A stretch of 64,000 nt of DNA, taken from assembly GCA_965116685.1 (NCBI GenBank), contig OZ220707.1, positions 2,170,001 through 2,234,000 of the forward strand. The letters run 5' to 3'. Numbering within the stretch: position 1 is the first letter of the stretch; every line of letters starts with the position of its first letter. Made by a program: the position numbers and the translations under genes. Of this stretch, positions 9,568-18,320 are shown one piece after another. The DNA comes from Bin80 sp965116685 (GTDB lineage Bacteria > Bacteroidota > Rhodothermia > Rhodothermales > Bin80). Below the pieces are notes generated by a model. It worked only from the letters and a program-made list of their open reading frames with translations. It was not told the origin of the DNA and did not search any database.

Positions 9568-10512
9568 TTATGTACTGACAGGTACGGGGCAACGAACTCC
9601 TGCACGCAACCGTGCGCTTCGGGATCGGCGGTTTGCCGAAATCTCTGCAGCATCAGGGACGATAGGTCGGCGTACGACCGGTTTCCAGGGCACAAGCCGG
9701 TTCCCATAGAAATCCCGTCTTGATTCTCCTTCCATGACCCCGTCACGCAGCATCCGCTTAACCATTCGGTCTTCAAGAGAGTGATAACTGATGACGACCA
9801 TCCTACCCCCTTCCGCCACAATTTCCGGGCTGGATTCAAGAAGCTGTGCCAACTCATCCAATTCGCCATTGACCGCAATGCGAAGCGCCTGGAATGTGCG
9901 GGAAACTGCTCGAGACTCCCACCGGGTCGGGACGGCATCGCGTACAATGCGGGCCAGGTCTATCGTGGTTTCAACGGGCTGGTTTGCGATGATTGCCCGG
10001 GCGATTCGTTTTGCAGAGGGCTCTTCTCCCCAGGAGCGGAGGATATTTACCAGTTCACTTTCGGTGGATCCATTCACGATATCTGCTGCAGTGATGTCGA
10101 ATTCAGCATCCATCCGCATGTCCAGGTGAGCACGTTGACGATGGCTGAATCCTCTTCGACCAGAGTCCAGTTGATGAGAGGAAACGCCAAGGTCCAGCAG
10201 TAGTCCCGTAACGGGGAGAAGGTTTGGGATCAGGCTCTGCAAGTTGCTGAACCTCCCCTTGTATACGACTAGTTGCTTCATCTTTATGGCATCCGGCAGT
10301 CGTGCCTTCACAGTCTGGATTGCATCTGCATCCCGATCAACTGCAACGACCCTCCCTTTGGGGGACAACACAGAGAGAATCGCAGCAACATGTCCGCCTC
10401 CTCCCGCGGTCGCATCAACGTACGTGCCGTCAATGTCCGTTACCAAGTATTTCAGCACAGTGTGTGAGAGAACAGGTGCATGATAGGCGGTTGCATAAGG
10501 AACGGTAGACAT
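9568..10512 (-). CDS. rsmH: 16S rRNA (cytosine(1402)-N4)-methyltransferase RsmH
   Basis: RsmH (formerly MraW) methylates N4 of C1402 in 16S rRNA using SAM. The 314-residue product has the SAM-binding motif DATAGGGGH near residues 33-41, DRDADAI, the LLLDLGVSSHQLD motif, RGFSHRQRAHLDMRMD and the C-terminal VISYHSLEDRMVK signature. It is the second gene of the dcw cluster. Its ATG overlaps the mraZ stop by one base, and it precedes ftsL by 6 bases. Confidence 0.97.
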   Translation of the reverse strand: MSTVPYATAYHAPVLSHTVLKYLVTDIDGTYVDATAGGGGHVAAILSVLSPKGRVVAVDRDADAIQTVKARLPDAIKMKQLVVYKGRFSNLQSLIPNLLPVTGLLLDLGVSSHQLDSGRRGFSHRQRAHLDMRMDAEFDITAADIVNGSTESELVNILRSWGEEPSAKRIARAIIANQPVETTIDLARIVRDAVPTRWESRAVSRTFQALRIAVNGELDELAQLLESSPEIVAEGGRMVVISYHSLEDRMVKRMLRDGVMEGESRRDFYGNRLVPWKPVVRRPIVPDAAEISANRRSRSARLRAGVRCPVPVST

Positions 10513-10955
10513 CAGCTTCCCATAACCTCCGCAGCAAGTGCTTCATAGTTTACTCCTTCGGCATCCAGATATTCTTCGAACCTTTGGGGATCCCAGATTT
10601 CGAGATACTTCTGGCTCCCAAGAATCAAACTTGTTTTTTCGATTCCCGCATACTCAAGCAGCGGTCGTTGCAGAGGAATTCGTCCCTTTGCATCGATGGT
10701 TACTTCTTCCGCCCATCTCATGAATTGGCGAACGAATGCCCGGTGACTGTGGTTATAGGGATTGAGCTTCGCAATCTGATCTTCAATCTCCAGCCACTCG
10801 TCAAGCGGGTAGGCAAAGACGCAACGCTCGAATCCACGCGTAATCACCAGGGTGCTATGCGCCTCCGGGCTCATGCATGCACGCATTCTGGAAGGGATCG
10901 CAATGCGCCCTTTTCCATCAACTGAGTACGTAGCTTGTCCCTTAAATCCAGCCAT
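10512..10955 (-). CDS. mraZ: Transcriptional regulator MraZ
   Basis: MraZ is a SpoVT/AbrB-like DNA-binding protein that autoregulates the dcw operon. The 147-residue product contains two tandem MraZ repeats. Each carries a DxKGRxxxP signature (VDGKGRIAIPSRMR near residue 12 and IDAKGRIPLQRPL near 92), which are the DNA-contacting loops. It is the first gene of the cluster and is directly preceded by three phased TGGGA boxes, which fits autoregulation. Confidence 0.97.
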   Translation of the reverse strand: MAGFKGQATYSVDGKGRIAIPSRMRACMSPEAHSTLVITRGFERCVFAYPLDEWLEIEDQIAKLNPYNHSHRAFVRQFMRWAEEVTIDAKGRIPLQRPLLEYAGIEKTSLILGSQKYLEIWDPQRFEEYLDAEGVNYEALAAEVMGS

Positions 10956-11000
10956 GGGGGGCTCTTGAGTAGACTAACCTGATTAATGATAAGGAAAATT

Positions 11001-11025
11001 TCCCACAATTTCCCACAAATTCCCA
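11001..11025 (-). promoter_or_regulatory. MraZ operator: three TGGGA boxes with 10-bp period
   Basis: On the minus strand three TGGGA pentamers lie at 11021-11025, 11011-11015 and 11001-11005. They are separated by exactly 5 nt (atttg, aattg), so they repeat once per helical turn. This is the known MraZ-binding arrangement (TGGGN repeated with 5-nt spacers). They end 46 bases before the mraZ start codon, so the dcw promoter should overlap them. I cannot assign -35 and -10 boxes with confidence. Confidence 0.9.
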
Positions 11026-11054
11026 CAAATTTCAATTTTAGTCGAAAATAGCGT

Positions 11055-11084
11055 AAAAAAGCATCAATCGGCTTCGAAAAGCCG
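11055..11084 (-). terminator. Putative intrinsic terminator of pyrG
   Basis: On the minus strand CGGCTT-TTCG-AAGCCG (11084 to 11069) forms a 6-bp stem closed by a TTCG tetraloop. Eight bases later a run of six T follows (11060-11055). It lies 57 bases after the pyrG stop and before the MraZ boxes, so it probably insulates dcw transcription from pyrG. The gap before the T run makes it a weak rather than ideal terminator. Confidence 0.5.
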
Positions 11085-11140
11085 CACGGTTTCCACGTGT
11101 GGTTTCGGGGGAAAGTTCAGCGGAATACAGGGGGTTGGGG

Positions 11141-12775
11141 TTATCCCTTGTATTCGAGTGCGGCGGCAACGAATGACATAAACAGGGGGTGGGGATTGCC
11201 CACCGTAGAGCGGTACTCGGGATGGAACTGTACGCCGATATACCAGGGATGGGAGGGCAGCTCAGCAATTTCCACGAGTCCACTTTCCGGATTGATTCCG
11301 GTAAATCTCATCCCTTTTTCTTCGAGGCGGCGTTTGATGGAATTATTGACCTCGTATCGGTGGCGATGCCGTTCACACACCTGGGTTTCGCTGTAAATGG
11401 AGTGCACCTGTGAGCCCTCTAGGATTTCGCAGTTGTACGCACCAAGCCGCATCGTCCCGCCCTTATCGGATACATTCTTTTGACTCGCCATCAGATCAAT
11501 GACCGGCCAGGGCGAACTCGGGTCAAACTCGGTCGAGTGCGCTCCCTGTAGGTCGCAGACATCCCGTGCAAATGCGATGATGGCACACTGAAGCCCCAGG
11601 CAGATTCCGAGGAAAGGGATTTTTTTGATCCGGGCGTAACGGGCTGTTACGATCTTTCCCTCGATCCCACGTGTACCAAAACCAGGTGCCACCAAGATTC
11701 CCTTTACATCCTGCAGCATTGCTTCACAGTTGTGTTCATCGACCTCCTCGCTTTCAACAAAGCTTACATCCACATGAACAGACAGCTTTGCACCGGCCAA
11801 GATAAACGATTCGGTGATGGACTTGTAGGCATCCTGATGGGCTACATATTTCCCGACCAATGCGATGCGCACGTTTTTGTCCGGTGCATTCAACCGTTGA
11901 ACAAAGCGTGTCCATTCGGCCAGTTCGGGTTCACTGGTGATGGGTTTTTGTGTCTGAGGGTCTGTCAGCCCCAGTCGTTCAATGACCAGTTTCTCAACTC
12001 CTTGCCGGGCTAGTTGAAGAGGGACCTCGTAAATGGAGCGGGCATCAGCCGCTTCAATCACCCCACGGGGTTCCACGTTACAGAAGCGGGCGATTTTTTC
12101 GCGCAACTCTTTGTCCAGCGGGTGCTCAGAGCGGCAGACTAGGAGGTCGGGTTGCAGGCCGTAAGAGAGCAGTGTTTTTACCGAATGCTGGGTGGGCTTG
12201 GTTTTCAGTTCGCCTGCAGCTGCGAGGTAGGGTACCAGCGTCAGGTGTGCTACCTGCGCATTGATCGATCCCATTTCATAACGCAACTGCCGAATTGCTT
12301 CGAGGTAGGGCAGGCTTTCAATATCCCCAACTGTGCCGCCAATCTCTGAGATGATGACATCCAGTTCTTCGCTCTCTGCAAGGCGTACGATCCACGCTTT
12401 GATTTCATCAATGATGTGGGGGACAACTTGGACGGTTTTTCCGAGGTATTCGCCGGCGCGCTCTTTTCCGATGACTTCACTATAGACGCGGCCGGTGGTA
12501 ACATTATTTGCCTGACTGGTTTCGTGTCCGAGAAATCGTTCGTAATGCCCGAGATCCAGATCCGTCTCCGCTCCGTCATGAGTAACAAACACCTCCCCAT
12601 GCTCATAGGGATTCATCGTGCCTGGATCCACATTGATGTACGGATCCAGCTTTTGGATAGAGACACGAAGGCCATGGGCTTCAAGCAGTCGGCCCAGAGA
12701 TGCACAGAAAATACCTTTTCCAAGCGAAGACGAAACGCCACCGGTCACAAATATATATTTAGTTCTCACAACCAC
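11141..12775 (-). CDS. pyrG: CTP synthase PyrG
   Basis: PyrG converts UTP to CTP using ATP and glutamine. The 544-residue product has the N-terminal synthetase signature FVTGGVSSSLGKG and a C-terminal class I glutamine amidotransferase domain. That domain has nucleophile Cys392 in GICLGLQ and the His518/Glu520 pair in FHPEY. The length matches the family. It is on the same strand as, and upstream of, mraZ, separated by about 185 bases that hold a terminator and the MraZ boxes. Confidence 0.97.
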   Translation of the reverse strand: MVVRTKYIFVTGGVSSSLGKGIFCASLGRLLEAHGLRVSIQKLDPYINVDPGTMNPYEHGEVFVTHDGAETDLDLGHYERFLGHETSQANNVTTGRVYSEVIGKERAGEYLGKTVQVVPHIIDEIKAWIVRLAESEELDVIISEIGGTVGDIESLPYLEAIRQLRYEMGSINAQVAHLTLVPYLAAAGELKTKPTQHSVKTLLSYGLQPDLLVCRSEHPLDKELREKIARFCNVEPRGVIEAADARSIYEVPLQLARQGVEKLVIERLGLTDPQTQKPITSEPELAEWTRFVQRLNAPDKNVRIALVGKYVAHQDAYKSITESFILAGAKLSVHVDVSFVESEEVDEHNCEAMLQDVKGILVAPGFGTRGIEGKIVTARYARIKKIPFLGICLGLQCAIIAFARDVCDLQGAHSTEFDPSSPWPVIDLMASQKNVSDKGGTMRLGAYNCEILEGSQVHSIYSETQVCERHRHRYEVNNSIKRRLEEKGMRFTGINPESGLVEIAELPSHPWYIGVQFHPEYRSTVGNPHPLFMSFVAAALEYKG

Positions 12776-12823
12776 TCTGAATTAGAAGAACGATTTCCTA
12801 AAGTTACAGCATTTGGTTGGACC

Positions 12824-13639
12824 TCAGGTATTTTGGCGTGCAACGACGATCAATCCCGTTCCGCGCGTGTTCGTACTGTGCAGGTCAAGGGTGTTCATCA
12901 GTAGGCCCAATGGCAGAACGGGCACATAATAGAGTGCAACCAGTGGTGCAAGAAACAATGACCTGCCAAGGAGCAGCATCGGGAACTTGATCAGTAGGCG
13001 CCAAGCCAGGGATCCCCAGGCTCCATAGCTGTACTGCGCGTCAACGATTTCAAGTCCGGCATGTGTAAGCATTTGCATGAGTTCATTGAGGTTATAGCCG
13101 TCGCGGACATGCTCGCCGATGAAGCTCTTCTGATTCTTGTCATGGACATCGGATCCTCCCTGATCGCTCGGGGTGCTGATGATCAGGCACCCTTTCTGTT
13201 GCAGGCGCTGGGCAAAATGGTGGATCGCCGCTTCATCCTCTTCAATGTGCTCAAGGACATCCACCGCCAGAATACAGTCAAAAAGGCCGGTTACATTTGG
13301 ATCTGTGAGATCTTCCACATGTAGTTCAATCTGATCCGAAAGCTCAAATACGTCAAAACATTTGGTGGCACGCTCCAGGTAATCTTCCTTGAGATCCGTT
13401 GCCGTAACGAAGACGCCGGGATATTTACGCAACGCATGCCATGCATATTGCCCAAAGCCGGTCCCCGCGTCCAGGAGCTTTGAATCCGGTCCCAGCTTCA
13501 TTTCCCGGAGCGCCCGGTGAACGTACCAGGTTCGGAGAAATAACAGATCCAGGACAGCAAAAAGCAGAGGGAGCAGTTTCGGATACGAGTCAAGCCAGTG
13601 GCTGATCCGATCCTTAATTAAGTCATACTCCATGGTCAA
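12824..13639 (-). CDS. Class I SAM-dependent methyltransferase
   Basis: The 271-residue product has a Rossmann methyltransferase core with motif I LLDAGTGFGQYAWHAL near residues 55-70, the acidic ribose contact TATDLKEDYLE, and motif IV CILAVDVLEHIEEDE. The C-terminal third contains a hydrophobic stretch (FPMLLLGRSLFLAPLVALYYVP without clear loops), so it may bind the membrane. The substrate is not predictable; ubiquinone/lipid-type methyltransferases and glycan-modifying ones share this layout. It lies 48 bases upstream of pyrG on the same strand. An ATG two codons later could be the true start. Confidence 0.8.
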   Translation of the reverse strand: MTMEYDLIKDRISHWLDSYPKLLPLLFAVLDLLFLRTWYVHRALREMKLGPDSKLLDAGTGFGQYAWHALRKYPGVFVTATDLKEDYLERATKCFDVFELSDQIELHVEDLTDPNVTGLFDCILAVDVLEHIEEDEAAIHHFAQRLQQKGCLIISTPSDQGGSDVHDKNQKSFIGEHVRDGYNLNELMQMLTHAGLEIVDAQYSYGAWGSLAWRLLIKFPMLLLGRSLFLAPLVALYYVPVLPLGLLMNTLDLHSTNTRGTGLIVVARQNT

Positions 13640-13865
13640 TCACGTTTTCTACTCCCAGAACAAGGGATGATTCGGCAGGTCCTTTGCGATTTCCGGGGGA
13701 ATGACAGACTGCCATTCTGCCCGTCTACGCGTTTGTTCTCGTACGGATCATTTCATGGGGGAACCTGCATTCTCGTCAGGATCCGGCGCCTCTTGTGGGG
13801 GGATCATTTCGGGAAACGGATTACTTGTTTTCGCAAGGTTTTCTGTCAGGTCATATAAGGCTGGA

Positions 13866-16709
13866 TTAGAAATCTGCCGAAAGTCTCAGATATAGTGCGG
13901 CTCCGTTATAGTCCCATGGTGTACTGGGTACGCTTGCATTGCCTTGGCCGTCACGTTCAATCTGGTCCGCGGGGCGGTCAATTGCAAAAATATTGTTGAC
14001 TCCAAACGCGGCAGCATAGCTATCACTGATTTGATATCCTACCTCTGCATCAACGATCCAGCTTCCAGAGTAAGTTCTTAGAGCATCCTCGCCGCCAACG
14101 GTACATGAAAAACTGAAGAACAGACATGCTTTCCAGTTGCTGTAATAATGGAGACGAACCATCCCGTGGTAGGGTCCTGCAATTTGACGTCCGGTTGCAA
14201 CGATGCGATGATGAGGATTCACATGTTCCATTTCAATCTTCCGCCTGGGAGACAGAATACTGACCTGAGTGGATTCAGTCAGAGGCTTTCCCAAGAATGA
14301 ATTGATCGTTGTGGGATCGGAAAACTTCAGCAATTCAGGACGTGTCCAATTGTAAGCGATGCTGGCAATGGTTGCACGGCCATTGCTGTATTCCTTATCG
14401 TAGGATAGCAGAACATCTATACCAAATTGACGGGTATCAAAGTCGTTTGAAAAAAACTTCACCTCCCGTAATGTTTCGAACCCGGCGAGTTGCCCAGATT
14501 CGTTGAGAACTGTGGCGAGTTCATCATTCAGTGGAATGCTACCACTAAGTGCGATCCGGTCACGAAGAGTGATGCTGAACAGATCTGCTGTGAGGACTAG
14601 GTCTGGTGAGATTTGAAGGATGGTACCCAACGCCAAGTTGACCGCAGATTCTTCGGTCAGGGGCTTTCCCCCTAAGGCCTGTGCAACCGGATGATATGAA
14701 GGAATCTGTCCGGCGTCAACCAGTCCCCCTTTGGAATCAAAATTTGTCTGAATATTTTGGAGGTTGACTTGCCCTGGTGTGGGTGCACGTACCCCCGTGC
14801 TCACGGATCCACGAAGACTTATCACCGGCGTTGCGCGCCATAAGGCTGCCACCTTTCCGGTGAGCGTGGTTCCAAAGTCCTCGTAGAAGTTTTCAAAGCG
14901 CCCTGCAATACCCAATTGAAAAGCTGGAACGATGTCTGCCTCAAGGTCAACGTACGCGGCATAATTCGGACGCTTCCAACGTCCAGCGTACTCTGGGGGA
15001 ATTCCCTGATCTCCATTGGAACCCACAGAAAAGCCCTGGTCTTTAAAGGGGCCGACCGAGTACGAATTCGTATCACCTGGTCGGGTTTCGAATATCTCTG
15101 TTCGCCACTGTACTCCCCCGGCAATATTGAGCGGCGAGTGAAAGCTTTCAAGACTCACCGGATAGGATACATCCAGGTTCACGCTGTATTCTTCTTGCAG
15201 AAAATCGCGCTGGCGGAACTCGGACGGTTGTTCAGGGCCCAAAGAGGCATTGACGGTATTTCGGATGAAGTAGTCCATGAGACTTCTTCCCATACCTGCG
15301 CTGAGATCCCACTGAAATCCAGACGGGCTGTTACCGCGTATCCCTGCAACCGAACTCAGATCTGATATATCAGCACCGAACCGTGGAGTGAATCCACCCG
15401 GGTAATCCTCATTAAACAGGTAGCAGGTCCCTTGATACTGCGCGACAAAGGCTTGTACTGCATCAAAATTTGAATCCAGAGGGGGAAGGTCTTCTAGCGT
15501 CTGGCAGTCAACCCCATCACTGGGATTAAGGTCAGCAACTGCACGCACAGCATCTTCTCCAGAGCCGAACCTGAAGACATTCGCTCGGGCATTACTGCCG
15601 CCGGGCATTCTGAAGAAATAGCTACCATTGCCGGAGCGTTGTCCATATCCTCCGAAGGCATACAGGCGTGTAGATGTATTCAGTCCGAGTTCGGCATTGA
15701 CAAACCCTGTAATAGCATGATCAATATCCGGGTTTCCCCAGATAATTCCAGGACGCTTGACCGGGTATCCCTTGCTGATCAGCGTCTTTGCATCTGCCTG
15801 ATCAACGGAGCGGCTGGTCGGTTCTGTATTGCGGTACTCAAGGCTCACATTCACGAAGCCATCATCGGTTAGCGGGAAGCCTGCGTTTGCTGCAACGGAG
15901 ATATGGCGTCCATCGCCTTGATGGTATTGGCCTGCCCGTGAACGAACTGAAAAACCATCACTGGCATCCCGCAGTTGCAGGTTGAAAACACCCGCAACCG
16001 CATCTGCACCATATTGAGCGGACGCACCATCCCGCAGTACCTCGAACTGTTTCACTGCGATAGCAGGAATCATGTTCATGTCGGGTCCCTGTGAGCCGAG
16101 AATCAGCGCACTCCCAAACAGAGATAAGGAGCCCGAGCGGTGGCGGCGCTTCCCATTTACGAGCAAAATCGTGTTATCCGGTGAAAGCCCTCGCAGTGTG
16201 GGAGGTCGGACAAAGGTTGTGGATCCGTCAATCTCATGCCTCTGAACATTGTAGGAGGGGATCTGGGAGCGAAGGATATCGTCAATGTCCGTACTCGCTG
16301 CGCTCTGCAGATCCCGGGGAGAAATTACATCAATAGGTACGGCGGAATCTGTCACGAGCCGGGGGAGTCGCCGCGTTCCTACAACGACCAGACCTTCAAT
16401 GTCCTCAATGGATGAAGCAAGGAGCACATTCAACTCCGTGCCATCCATTGGGGGTGTAATCCGCTGTGTCACATATCCGATAAACGAGAATACCAGAATG
16501 TCATCAGTTCCGCGAAGTTCAAGTTCAAACGTGCCTTCCGGTGAAGTGGTAGTTCCGATAGTGGTCCCTTCAATGACGACCGTTACAAGCTCTATGGGTT
16601 CACCAGTCCTTTCGTCGCTTACCGTTCCCCGCACGGTGACCTGGGCACCCACATCAGATGCAAATAATATGATCAGGGAGACAATGGAGTAGATTATCGA
16701 GTATTTCAT
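13866..16709 (-). CDS. TonB-dependent outer membrane receptor with N-terminal CarboxypepD_reg-like domain
   Basis: The 947-residue product has a signal peptide (first about 22 residues, ending DVGA-Q). A carboxypeptidase-regulatory-like beta sandwich follows (VTVRGTVSDERTGEPIE, about 24-105), then a plug domain (about 120-245, with LRGLSPDNTILLVNGKRRHR and EVLRDGASAQYGADAVAGV) and a 22-strand beta barrel. The C-terminus ends LYLRLSADF, the aromatic outer-membrane assembly signal. The ligand cannot be inferred, since no SusD-like partner is adjacent and no specific riboswitch is visible upstream. It appears monocistronic, with 226 bases to the next gene. Confidence 0.93.
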   Translation of the reverse strand: MKYSIIYSIVSLIILFASDVGAQVTVRGTVSDERTGEPIELVTVVIEGTTIGTTTSPEGTFELELRGTDDILVFSFIGYVTQRITPPMDGTELNVLLASSIEDIEGLVVVGTRRLPRLVTDSAVPIDVISPRDLQSAASTDIDDILRSQIPSYNVQRHEIDGSTTFVRPPTLRGLSPDNTILLVNGKRRHRSGSLSLFGSALILGSQGPDMNMIPAIAVKQFEVLRDGASAQYGADAVAGVFNLQLRDASDGFSVRSRAGQYHQGDGRHISVAANAGFPLTDDGFVNVSLEYRNTEPTSRSVDQADAKTLISKGYPVKRPGIIWGNPDIDHAITGFVNAELGLNTSTRLYAFGGYGQRSGNGSYFFRMPGGSNARANVFRFGSGEDAVRAVADLNPSDGVDCQTLEDLPPLDSNFDAVQAFVAQYQGTCYLFNEDYPGGFTPRFGADISDLSSVAGIRGNSPSGFQWDLSAGMGRSLMDYFIRNTVNASLGPEQPSEFRQRDFLQEEYSVNLDVSYPVSLESFHSPLNIAGGVQWRTEIFETRPGDTNSYSVGPFKDQGFSVGSNGDQGIPPEYAGRWKRPNYAAYVDLEADIVPAFQLGIAGRFENFYEDFGTTLTGKVAALWRATPVISLRGSVSTGVRAPTPGQVNLQNIQTNFDSKGGLVDAGQIPSYHPVAQALGGKPLTEESAVNLALGTILQISPDLVLTADLFSITLRDRIALSGSIPLNDELATVLNESGQLAGFETLREVKFFSNDFDTRQFGIDVLLSYDKEYSNGRATIASIAYNWTRPELLKFSDPTTINSFLGKPLTESTQVSILSPRRKIEMEHVNPHHRIVATGRQIAGPYHGMVRLHYYSNWKACLFFSFSCTVGGEDALRTYSGSWIVDAEVGYQISDSYAAAFGVNNIFAIDRPADQIERDGQGNASVPSTPWDYNGAALYLRLSADF

Positions 16710-16906
16710 GGTAAAAATCTAATAACCCGTTGAAAAGTCAATATAGGGAAATAGATCCCCCTCTTTTTATGCGGTCGGTTTTCCATCAATGTCTGGGAGA
16801 GGCACGAAAATGGGCACGCCCATCCTGTTAAGTGGGTGTTCGAGTGGGATGGTTCATTCATCGTGATCCATACGCCGGAGAGCACTCTTCAGGCTTCGGT
16901 ACAGTG

Positions 16907-16991
16907 CGGAGGGGGAGGGATTCGAACCCCCGGTACCTTGCGGCACGCTGGTTTTCAAGACCAGTGCATTCAACCACTCTGCCACCCCTCC
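16907..16991 (-). tRNA. tRNA-Ser (UGA)
   Basis: The minus strand reads as an 85-nt class II tRNA. The acceptor stem is GGAGGGG/CCCCTCC with discriminator G. The anticodon stem CTGGT/ACCAG encloses the loop CTTGAAA, so the anticodon is TGA. There is a long variable arm and a T loop TTCGAAT. The CCA end is not encoded. The long variable arm and the G73 discriminator agree with serine identity. Confidence 0.97.
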
Positions 16992-17036
16992 GGGGTTCAA
17001 TTTTCCGCGTGTACGACAAACCGTATCCAGCAAAAG

Positions 17037-17124
17037 CGGAGAGGGTGGGATTCGAACCCACGATGAGCTGTTAACCCATACTCCCTTAGCAGGGGAGCGC
17101 CTTCAGCCACTCGGCCACCTCTCC
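17037..17124 (-). tRNA. tRNA-Ser (GCU)
   Basis: The minus strand reads as an 88-nt class II tRNA. The acceptor stem is GGAGAGG/CCTCTCC with discriminator G. The anticodon stem CTCCC/GGGAG encloses the loop CTGCTAA, so the anticodon is GCT. A long variable arm and a TTCGAAT T loop are present, and CCA is not encoded. It lies 45 bases upstream of the UGA serine tRNA on the same strand, so the two are probably cotranscribed. Confidence 0.97.
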
Positions 17125-17396
17125 CAAGGACCATCAAGAAGGTGCGTTTAACGCATATGTACTCAAAGCGTTTTACTGGTCGGGTTCCATGCGAGACTCA
17201 TTGAAAAACCCTGCACTCATTACACGCAGCACCACCTGGGCACTTAAATAAACCATGTGAATCAATTCCGGCTTCATGGTGTCAGTTATCTGCACGACCC
17301 TATTCCATAAACGTGTTGAGCCGGCCTTGAAGGACCAGATACGAGTACGTTATTTCAAGGATTCACGAAGATGCTGGAGGCAATCATTGCCAACAA

Positions 17397-18320
17397 TCAA
17401 CCTTCTTCTAGCGCGTTTGCACCACTGATGATTTCCAGAATCTCTGTCGTGATTGCGCTCTGGCGGGCGCGGTTATATTGGAGGCGTAATGCGCGCAGGA
17501 GTTCAGTAGCGTTCGCTGTGGCATTATCCATCGCAACCATACGCGCCCCATTCTCAGCAGCAGAGGATTCCAGTAACGCACGCCAGATCTCAAAATTCAT
17601 GAATCGTGGAACGAGAGTATTCAAGATATTTGCAGAGTTTGGATCGAAGATGTAATCCGCCCGATAACGGTCCTGAATTTCCGGGATCGCTAAATCTTCT
17701 TGCAACATCACCGGTGTCCGAAACTGCTCCGGAGGTACTGGAATCAGCGGAGCGGCAATCCGGTTTTGGGCGATGGTGTTTTTGAATTCGTTGTAGACGA
17801 TCTTGACTTCATCCCAGTCTCCTTCCAGAAAGCCCTCCATTGCCAAGCTTCCAATGTCGAGGGCGGTATCGAATGTTAACTCCTTGAATACATCGCTGAG
17901 GTCTGCCGCCATCTTATATCCGCGCTTACGGAAATGCTCGGCTCCCTTACGTCCTGCCCCAACAATCTGCAATGTCCCGTTTGCATGGAGTTCGGAGTAG
18001 TTTGAGTGAATCAGCGACTCAGTAGTTTTGATCACATTGCTGTTAAAGGCACCCGCCAATCCACGATCTCCTGTAACGACAATGATCAGTGCCCCCTTCA
18101 CTTCTTCGCGTTCCCGAAGCAGTGGGTGTGACTCTACTGCGCCTTGACGTTTGAGGTGTTCAATGATTTCGCCAATCTTATAAGCGTACGGTCTCGTCTT
18201 GAAAATATTTTCCTGAGCCCGGCGCAGTTTTGCTGCCGCGACCATCTTCATGGCCCGTGTGACCTGTTGCGTATTCTGGACGGAGCCGATACGCGTCCGG
18301 ATGTCACGCAGGGTTGCCAT
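17397..18320 (-). CDS. atpG: ATP synthase F1 gamma subunit
   Basis: The gamma subunit is the central rotor shaft of F1. The 307-residue product starts MATLRDIRTRIGSVQNTQQVTRAMKMV (shown here split: the ITRAM-type N-terminal helix is conserved). It has the Rossmann-like segment VVTGDRGLAGAFNSNV and ends with the C-terminal helix RALRLQYNRARQSAITTEIL that enters the alpha/beta barrel. It is the last gene of the atp operon and its ATG overlaps the atpA stop by one base. About 270 gene-free bases follow before the serine tRNAs. Confidence 0.97.
   Translation of the reverse strand: MATLRDIRTRIGSVQNTQQVTRAMKMVAAAKLRRAQENIFKTRPYAYKIGEIIEHLKRQGAVESHPLLREREEVKGALIIVVTGDRGLAGAFNSNVIKTTESLIHSNYSELHANGTLQIVGAGRKGAEHFRKRGYKMAADLSDVFKELTFDTALDIGSLAMEGFLEGDWDEVKIVYNEFKNTIAQNRIAAPLIPVPPEQFRTPVMLQEDLAIPEIQDRYRADYIFDPNSANILNTLVPRFMNFEIWRALLESSAAENGARMVAMDNATANATELLRALRLQYNRARQSAITTEILEIISGANALEEG

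Noticed and set aside
13640..13865. A riboswitch for the TonB receptor gene
   Set aside because: This stretch lies downstream of the receptor gene, and the sequence upstream (16710-16906) shows no recognisable riboswitch core.
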